From the NCBI RefSeq assembly GCF_028368995.1, contig NZ_JAQNDL010000003.1, forward strand, positions 1,178,001-1,242,000: a stretch of DNA of 64,000 nt, written 5' to 3'. The notes beneath the pieces were generated by a model. The model did no database searches. It was not told the origin of the DNA and worked only from the letters and a program-made list of their open reading frames with translations. A program made the translations under genes and the position numbers. The DNA comes from Nannocystis bainbridge. Lineage in GTDB: Bacteria > Myxococcota_A > Polyangia > Nannocystales > Nannocystaceae. Of the stretch, positions 58,900-64,000 are shown piece after piece. Within the stretch, counting starts at the first letter, position 1. The number at the start of each line of letters is the position of its first letter.

Positions 58900-60497
58900 T
58901 CGTCGCTCCGCCGCACCCGCGCGAGGAGGCGCGCCTGCACGCGCTCGCGGATGCGCAGCTGCTCGACACCCCGCCCGAGGCCATGTTCGACGACGTCGTC
59001 CGCCTCGCCTCGTACATCTGCGAGGTCCCGATCGCCCTCATCTCGCTCGTCGACCGCGACCGCCAGTGGTTCAAGGCCCGCGTCGGCATCGACGCCGACG
59101 AGAGCTCGCGCGACGTCGCCTTCTGCGCCCACGCGATCCTCGACGACTCCGGCATGATGCAGGTCGAGGACGCGCGCGACGACCCGCGCTTCGCCGACAA
59201 CCCGTTCGTCACCGGCGAGCCGTGGGTGCGCTTCTACGCCGGCGTACCGCTGACGATCGGCGACGACGACCTGCCGATCGGCACGCTGTGCGCGATCGAT
59301 CGCAAGCCGCGGCGGCTGACCCCCGAGCAGACCGAGGCGATGCACGCGCTCGCGCGCCAGGTCGTGCGCAACCTCGAGATCGGCAAGGCGGCGCGGCGCA
59401 CGGTCGCGCTCAACGACGAGCTGCAGCGCGCCGCGACGGCCCAGCAGGCCAGCGAGGCCCGGCTGCGCGCGCTCGTGGTCGCCAACCCCGACGGCATGCT
59501 CCGCGTCGCCCGCGACGGCACCGTGCTCGACCGCAAGGTCGCGCGCGACCGGGCCATCATGCCCGACCCCCAGCACATGCTCGGCCGCCACGTCGCCGAC
59601 TGCCTGCCGCCCCGGCTCGCGCGCCTGTTCGTGCAGCAGCTCGAGCGCACGCTCGCCAGCGGCGCGGTGCATACCCTGGAGATCCAGGAGCTGGTCGACG
59701 GCCAGCCGTGCGACAAGGAGCTGCGGTTCGTCGCCAGCGGCCCCGACGAGGCGCTGGCGCTGATCCGCGACGTCACCGAGCGCAAGCTCGGCGAGCGGGC
59801 CAAGGACGCGTTCATCGCCACCGTCTCGCACGAGCTGCGCACCCCGGTGACTTCGATCCGCGGCTCGCTCAGCCTGCTCGAGCACGGCATGGTCGGCCCG
59901 CTGCCGGAGGAGGCGCTCGAGATGGTACGGATCTCCCGCACCAACACCGAGCGGCTGCTGCTGGTCATCAACGACATCCTCGACCTCGAGAAGCTGTCCG
60001 CCGGGCAGCTCGACCTGTCGCTGCGGCCGGTCGAGCCGGCGCGGGTGATGAAGACCGCCGCCGAGTCGATCCGCGGCATGGCGGCCCAGGCCGGCGTCGA
60101 GGTCGTCGTCGGCGACTGCGCCGGCGCCCCGGTGCTCGCCGACGAGGCCCGGGTGATCCAGGTGCTCAACAACCTGCTCTCGAACGCGATCAAGTTCTCG
60201 CCCCGCGGCGCCCGCGTCGACCTGTCCGCAGAGCCAGGTGCGTGCGGCCGCCTCCGCCTGTGCGTCACCGACCGCGGCCCCGGCATCGCCCCCGAGCACC
60301 ACGCCCGCGTGTTCGAGCGCTTCCACCAGGTCGACGCCTCCGACAGCCGCGAGCGCGGCGGCACCGGCCTCGGCCTGGCGATCGTCAAGAGCATCGTCGA
60401 GGAGCACGGCGGCGTCGTCGGCCTCGACAGCGCGCCCGGGCGCGGCAGCAAGTTCTGGTTCGAGCTGCCGTGCGCCGGCGCAGCGGTGAAGCCGTGA
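58896..60497 (+). CDS. Soluble histidine kinase: GAF, PAS-like, HisKA, HATPase
   Basis: 533 residues. GAF about 10-165 (HALADAQLLDTPPEAMFDDV, then RFYAGVPLTIGDDDLPIGTL), a PAS-like region about 190-295 (LRALVVANPDGMLRVARDGT), dimerisation/phosphoacceptor helix with His312 in TVSHELRTPVTSI, and an ATPase with N box (NLLSNAIKFSP), G1 (DRGPGI), F box (FERFHQVD) and G2 (GTGLGLAI). No transmembrane helix, so it senses a cytoplasmic signal, possibly redox or a small ligand through GAF. Overlaps both neighbours by 4 bases. Confidence 0.96.
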   Translation: MIVAPPHPREEARLHALADAQLLDTPPEAMFDDVVRLASYICEVPIALISLVDRDRQWFKARVGIDADESSRDVAFCAHAILDDSGMMQVEDARDDPRFADNPFVTGEPWVRFYAGVPLTIGDDDLPIGTLCAIDRKPRRLTPEQTEAMHALARQVVRNLEIGKAARRTVALNDELQRAATAQQASEARLRALVVANPDGMLRVARDGTVLDRKVARDRAIMPDPQHMLGRHVADCLPPRLARLFVQQLERTLASGAVHTLEIQELVDGQPCDKELRFVASGPDEALALIRDVTERKLGERAKDAFIATVSHELRTPVTSIRGSLSLLEHGMVGPLPEEALEMVRISRTNTERLLLVINDILDLEKLSAGQLDLSLRPVEPARVMKTAAESIRGMAAQAGVEVVVGDCAGAPVLADEARVIQVLNNLLSNAIKFSPRGARVDLSAEPGACGRLRLCVTDRGPGIAPEHHARVFERFHQVDASDSRERGGTGLGLAIVKSIVEEHGGVVGLDSAPGRGSKFWFELPCAGAAVKP

Positions 60498-61366
60498 AGG
60501 TCGGCGTCCGCGGCCACGCGCCCGCGTCCGCGTGGCCGCTGCTGTGGGCCCGCGGCTTCGAGCTCGGCGAGCCTGCGGAGGTGCTGCTGTGCGACGCGGC
60601 CGACGACCCTCGCGCCGGCGATCCGCCGCGCGTGGTGTGGACCGCCGGACCGCTGGTCGCGCGCGCGCCGATGGCCGCGATCGTGCGCACGCCGGGCCTC
60701 GCCGCGCCGCCGCCCGAGCCCGAGCCGGCCGCCGATGCCAGCGTGGCCGACATGCTGGCCGCCATGCGCCGCGACTACGCGGGCCAGCTCCCGGGCTCGC
60801 TCGCCGCCCTGGCCCAGGTCGTCACCGCCGCCCAGCAGGGCACGGCTGCGATCGCCGACGCGCGCATGCTCGCCCACCGGCTCCGCGGCACCGCGGCCAC
60901 CTACGGCCACCCCGCGTTCGGCCAGCTCGCCGGTGACCTCGAGGACCGCCTCGCCGCCGGCGACCTCTCGCCCGCCCCGCTCGGCGCCCTGCTCGTGGCC
61001 ATGGCCGAGCCGGTGGTCGCCGCCCTGGCCCCGGCTTCGCAGGGCTCGCCGCTCGTGGTCGTCGGCCCCGCGCCTGCCGATCTGCCGGGCCCGTCGATCG
61101 CCGCGCCCGACCTCACCGCCGCCGCCCAGGCGATCGCCGCCGGCACCGCCCACGCGCTGTGGCTCTCCGCCGGCACACACGACAATGACTATTCGGACAT
61201 GTCCCAAGAGTCACTCTCAAAAATTCTCACCACCCTCGCCGCCGATCCTGCCCTCCAACAAATCCCACTAGCGATCGGGCGACCGGGCGGCGCCGCCGCG
61301 AGCGTCGCGCTCGCTTGCCTGCTGTCGGGCGCGTGGGGCCGCCTCGCGCCTGGCTTCCCCGCCTGA
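60494..61366 (+). CDS. HPt phosphotransfer protein with flanking unknown segments, 290 aa
   Basis: GTG 60494 shares GTGA with the kinase stop. A central HPt helix pair, about 85-165, has His128 in MLAHRLRGTAATYGHPAF, the HxxKG-like phosphotransfer site (R replaces K). The N-terminal 70 residues (VKVGVRGHAPASAWPLLWAR) and C-terminal 100 (PLVVVGPAPADLPG) look like alpha/beta domains that may be degenerate receivers. A single GGACATGTCC repeat core (61195-61204) is embedded in frame in the C-terminal part as SDMSQ. Completes a REC-REC-kinase-HPt relay. Confidence 0.85.
   Translation: MKVGVRGHAPASAWPLLWARGFELGEPAEVLLCDAADDPRAGDPPRVVWTAGPLVARAPMAAIVRTPGLAAPPPEPEPAADASVADMLAAMRRDYAGQLPGSLAALAQVVTAAQQGTAAIADARMLAHRLRGTAATYGHPAFGQLAGDLEDRLAAGDLSPAPLGALLVAMAEPVVAALAPASQGSPLVVVGPAPADLPGPSIAAPDLTAAAQAIAAGTAHALWLSAGTHDNDYSDMSQESLSKILTTLAADPALQQIPLAIGRPGGAAASVALACLLSGAWGRLAPGFPA
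61195..61204. repeat. Palindromic core GGACATGTCC inside the HPt coding region
   Basis: Perfect 10-base palindrome followed by CAAGAG, in a locally AT-richer patch (61180-61225) of an otherwise GC-rich gene. Looks like an insertion of the dispersed element into coding sequence with frame kept. Confidence 0.6.
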
Positions 61367-61375
61367 CGGTCCCCC

Positions 61376-62113
61376 ATGCCGAACGGATTCCACAACGACC
61401 CCGCGATCGACCTGATCTTCCACCGGCACACCGAGCACGGTCACTATCAGTTTCACACCCACCGCAGCGCCGCCGGCCTGGTCTCGGTCCACCTCGAGCA
61501 CGACCGCGGCTACGCCTACGAGCCGCGGTGGGACAGCCTCGATCTCGGCCCGTGGGTGCGGGGCCGACGGCCGCGACCGACCCGCGCGCAGATGGAGGAG
61601 CTGACCGCCGACCTCGTCCACCGCCTGGTCGCTTTGCAAGCCTCGAACCCGCGCTCCCGGGTCCGGGCCGACCGCGCCTCCGCGCTGCTCCTGCTCGACG
61701 GCTGGTGCATCCTGCTCGGCGGCTATCACACCTACCTGCGCCGGCCCGGCCAGCCGCTGACGCGGGTCGTGCCGCCGGTCGGCAGCCGCTGCGACGACAC
61801 CATGCGCCAGACCATCGCCGCCGCCCCGCAGTTCGAGGACATCGCCCGCGACACCCACGTGATGGCCGATCAGGGCCTCATGTTCCACGGCCCGGGCGAA
61901 TGCGTCTACGACCTCAGCGGCTTCGACGAATTGCTGGCCACCACCGTCCCGCTGCACGACCGGCCCGAATGGCCCGACATCGCCGGCGCCCCGCTCGATT
62001 CACTGGACTCGACCGGCCGCCTGGTCCTGGCCATGCGCGCCGAGGCGATCGCCCACGGCAGCGATCACCTGGCCGTCCGCTGGCGCGCGCCCGCCCTGCC
62101 GACCGCGCCGTGA
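61376..62113 (+). CDS. Hypothetical protein, 245 aa
   Basis: ATG 61376, 9 bases after the HPt stop, so possibly the fifth gene of that operon. N-terminus rich in His (FHRHTEHGHYQFHTHRSAAG). Middle: RADRASALLLLDGWCILLGG and YHTYLRRPGQPLTRVVPP; later MADQGLMFHGPGECVYDLSG. No signal peptide or membrane segment. The His cluster could bind metal. I do not recognise the family. Confidence 0.8.
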   Translation: MPNGFHNDPAIDLIFHRHTEHGHYQFHTHRSAAGLVSVHLEHDRGYAYEPRWDSLDLGPWVRGRRPRPTRAQMEELTADLVHRLVALQASNPRSRVRADRASALLLLDGWCILLGGYHTYLRRPGQPLTRVVPPVGSRCDDTMRQTIAAAPQFEDIARDTHVMADQGLMFHGPGECVYDLSGFDELLATTVPLHDRPEWPDIAGAPLDSLDSTGRLVLAMRAEAIAHGSDHLAVRWRAPALPTAP

Positions 62114-62117
62114 CCTC

Positions 62118-63188
62118 TCACTTCGCGCCGCTGCGGACCCACTCGATCACCGTGCACAGCTGCGCCTCGGTGAGCACCTTGCCGATCGGCATCGGATTGC
62201 CGCCGCCGCCGACCACGCTGGTCTGCTGATTCAGCAACTTGAAGAGCAGATAGCTCTGGTCGACGTCGCCGGCGGTGACGATGTCGATGTTCGCCATCAG
62301 CGACGGCACCCCCACCATGCTGTCGCGGAAGCTGCTTGCGTCCTTGAAGATCAGCGGCGTGCCGACCCCCTTGCCGTGGCAGTTGCATGTCCCGACCACC
62401 GCCTGCCACGCCTGCGCCGCGCTGACCGCCGCCGGCGCGCAGTCCGGCGGCATCAGCGGCAGCGGCGACACGCAGTGCTGCTGCTTGCACACCGAACCAT
62501 CGCAGTCCTGGTTGCCGAAGCACTGGCCGCCGAGCGAACACTGCACGCAATTGGGCCCGCCGCAGTCGACGTCCGACTCGTACCCGTTGGCGGCCCCGTC
62601 CGAGCAGCTCGGCGGCACGCAGGTGCTCGTGCACAGGTCGTTGTCGTCCTCGTCGCCGTCGTCGCACTGCTCGACCCCCGCCTGGATCACGCCGTCGCCG
62701 CAGCGCGCCTCCTCGCAGGTCCCCAGGCACGCGTCCTCGTCGCTGTCGTTGCCGTCGTCGCAGGCCTCGCCCGGCTCGACGAAGCCGTTGCCGCAGCCGC
62801 CCGGGACGCAGTCGTTGGGGCAGTCGTCCGACTCGATGAGGTTGGCGTCGTCGCACACCTCGACCCCCGCGTACACCAGGCCGTCGCCGCAGCGGGCGAA
62901 CTGACACGCCAGCGTGCACGGCCCGTCGTTGGCGTTGAGCGCCCCGAAATCACAGCCCTCGGGCGACTGAACGATCCCGTCGCCGCACGTCTCGGGCGGC
63001 TCCCCGGTCGCCGCCGCGGTGGTCACCGGCGCCTCCGTGCTCGTCGCCGGCGCCTCGGTGCTCGTCACCGGCTCGCCGATCCCCGTCGTCACCCCCGCCC
63101 CGGTCGTGGCGAGCCCGTCCGTCGCCGCGCCCTCGTCGATGCTGCAGGCGACCGTGGCGAGGCAGAGCGTGAGGACCAGCGTTCGCAT
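62118..63188 (-). CDS. Lipoprotein with DUF4215-type Cys repeats and cytochrome-like tail, 356 aa
   Basis: ATG 63188, lipobox ATVAC, Thr/Ala tether (ATSTEAPVTTAAATGEPP). Four Cys-rich repeats follow (CGDGIVQSPEGCDFG, CGDGLVYAGVEVCDDA, CGNGFVEPGEACDDGN, CGDGVIQAGVEQCDDGD) then a CxxDCGGPNCVQC-like segment. The C-terminal 100 residues (VVGTCNCHGKGVGTP, MPIGKVLTEAQLCTVIEWV) resemble the degenerate c-type-cytochrome domain that ends many planctomycete and myxobacterial surface lipoproteins, but the haem motif CxxCH is reduced to CNCH. Convergent with the 61376 gene, 4 bases apart. Confidence 0.9.
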   Translation of the reverse strand: MRTLVLTLCLATVACSIDEGAATDGLATTGAGVTTGIGEPVTSTEAPATSTEAPVTTAAATGEPPETCGDGIVQSPEGCDFGALNANDGPCTLACQFARCGDGLVYAGVEVCDDANLIESDDCPNDCVPGGCGNGFVEPGEACDDGNDSDEDACLGTCEEARCGDGVIQAGVEQCDDGDEDDNDLCTSTCVPPSCSDGAANGYESDVDCGGPNCVQCSLGGQCFGNQDCDGSVCKQQHCVSPLPLMPPDCAPAAVSAAQAWQAVVGTCNCHGKGVGTPLIFKDASSFRDSMVGVPSLMANIDIVTAGDVDQSYLLFKLLNQQTSVVGGGGNPMPIGKVLTEAQLCTVIEWVRSGAK

Positions 63189-63586
63189 GCGCAGCCCGAG
63201 AGTGCCGACCGGCCCGCCGTCCGCCAAGCCACATACGCCACGCGCGTCCGTTGCGCCGCGTCGCGTGCGCACGCCGCCTGCGCGCCCGCGGGCGAGGCTG
63301 ACCTCCGCCATGGCCCTCGAGGGCGAGCCCCGAGGTCTCGCGCCGACACCTGTCATCCTCGACACACGGAGAGGCCCGGTCCCGGCGATCTCCGAACCTC
63401 AGGGCGTCAACCTTCGCGGACCCGCGCTCGCCGGGCGCCCCCGCTCATCCGGATGTTCCTTAAAACATGTCCTTAAAGACATGTACATTCGACCATCCTC
63501 AGGCTGCGCGAAGATCGCAGCGACGCCCCGGTCGCGGGCGCTTGCCCGCGCGCGCCCGCCGGGTAACCCTCTGCCGCGAGAGACCC
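63189..63586. other. Gene-free stretch with palindromic repeat copy
   Basis: Between divergent lipoprotein genes. Contains the multi-core element at 63451-63498; no coding frame seen. Promoters of both flanking genes should be here. Confidence 0.55.
63451..63498. repeat. Dispersed palindromic element, copy 6 (three to four cores)
   Basis: GGATGTTCC, TTAA, AACATGTCC, TTAAA, GACATGTAC, ATTC, GACCATCC. ATGT cores at 63453, 63467 and 63481 are exactly 14 bases apart. Two alternative hairpins (first with second core, second with third) are possible. Spacers are AT-rich, unlike the genome average. Confidence 0.82.
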
Positions 63587-64000
63587 ATGCCCAAGCACCG
63601 CGCGCTCCTCGTCCTCGCCGGCCACCTCCTCGCCCCCGGCTGCCTGCTCGGCACCAACACCAGCGACGGCGACGCCGACGGCACCAGCACCACGACCACC
63701 ACCGGCACCACGACGACGACCACGTCGACCACTACCGGTACCACCACCGACAGCACGGACGCGACCGCGACCACCGCCCCGACCACCACCTCTGCCACGA
63801 CGACCTCGACCACCACCTCTGCCACGACGACGACCACCACCAGCCCCGGCAATTTCGGCCAGTGCGGCTGGGACCCCAACAACGGCTATTACGGCTGCGG
63901 CTTCCAGGGCGTCGACCCGGATGGCGACCACCCGCTCACCTGCCCCGAGACCCTGCCCGCCACCGGCGCCCCGTGCGACGGCGACTCCCCGATCAGCAAC
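63587..64000 (+). CDS. Lipoprotein with Thr-rich tether, truncated by window end
   Basis: ATG 63587 opens 138 codons without a stop. Signal peptide MPKHRALLVLAGHLLAPGC with lipobox APGC, then about 65 residues of nearly pure Thr/Ser/Ala/Gly, and the start of a Cys-bearing domain (FGQCGWDPNNGYYGCGF, HPLTCPETLPA, GAPCDGDSP). The rest lies outside the window. Confidence 0.88.
   Translation, partial: MPKHRALLVLAGHLLAPGCLLGTNTSDGDADGTSTTTTTGTTTTTTSTTTGTTTDSTDATATTAPTTTSATTTSTTTSATTTTTTSPGNFGQCGWDPNNGYYGCGFQGVDPDGDHPLTCPETLPATGAPCDGDSPISN

Overview
The window looks like chromosome from a high-GC myxobacterium, most likely of the Nannocystaceae or a close relative. This rests on established traits of the group seen together: trans-AT-independent NRPS/PKS genes, membrane Ser/Thr kinases with TPR tails, an FHA protein paired with a kinase, RCC1, thrombospondin-3 and 'myxococcus cysteine-rich' (DUF4215-type) secreted proteins, and many lipoproteins whose lipidated Cys is followed by a Thr/Ser/Gly-rich tether. 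No rRNA, tRNA, transposase, integrase or CRISPR array was seen.

Region 1 (3-14723, all +) is the 3' end of a hybrid NRPS-PKS locus: an adenylation domain with an embedded oxidase (azole-forming) and PCP, a KS-AT-DH-KR-ACP module, a KS-AT-DH-ACP module, a discrete thioesterase and a cytochrome P450. Most junctions overlap by 4-8 bases, so it reads as one operon, broken only by a 220-base gap that holds a 36-bp tandem array. Both PKS proteins carry unusual minisatellite-coded linkers at the same domain boundaries.

Region 2 (14963-26750) is mixed accessory DNA: an unknown gene, a divergent YcaC-like hydrolase/LysR pair, lipoproteins, a regulator with two LuxR helix-turn-helix domains, galactose mutarotase and a Tat-type superoxide-reductase-like lipoprotein. 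Between these lies a gene graveyard: chimeric and truncated copies of a duplicated gene pair, a GreA fragment, a kinase fragment, a deleted zinc alcohol dehydrogenase, an aldo/keto reductase stub, and a tail of the metallo-beta-lactamase-fold gene found intact-but-frameshifted at 51.7-55.4 kb.

Region 3 (26965-49619) contains a putative metallopeptidase lipoprotein, a TPR kinase, a three-gene DyP-peroxidase cluster, a kinase-FHA pair diverging from a secreted protein, and a run of secreted Cys-rich, RCC1, ferritin-like and SUKH-type proteins.

Region 4 (49817-64000) holds an M1-type peptidase lipoprotein, a LysM-like protein coupled to a large frameshifted MBL-fold protein, a small DUF3565-type protein, a four-gene phosphorelay (REC-DUF4388, REC, GAF-PAS-type histidine kinase, HPt) with 4-base overlaps, and two further Cys/Thr-rich lipoproteins, the last cut by the window end.

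A dispersed palindromic element, ideally GACATGTCC-N4-GGACATGTC (9-bp stem, tetraloop, ATGT cores 14 bp apart), occurs between genes at 14730, 33326, 48657, 56947, 57540 and 63451, once inside a coding region at 61195, and in diverged form as coding and intergenic 36-bp arrays (39436-39831 and 7940-8066). It is the most distinctive feature that ordinary gene annotation does not explain. All family assignments are by eye from motifs; nothing was run against a database.
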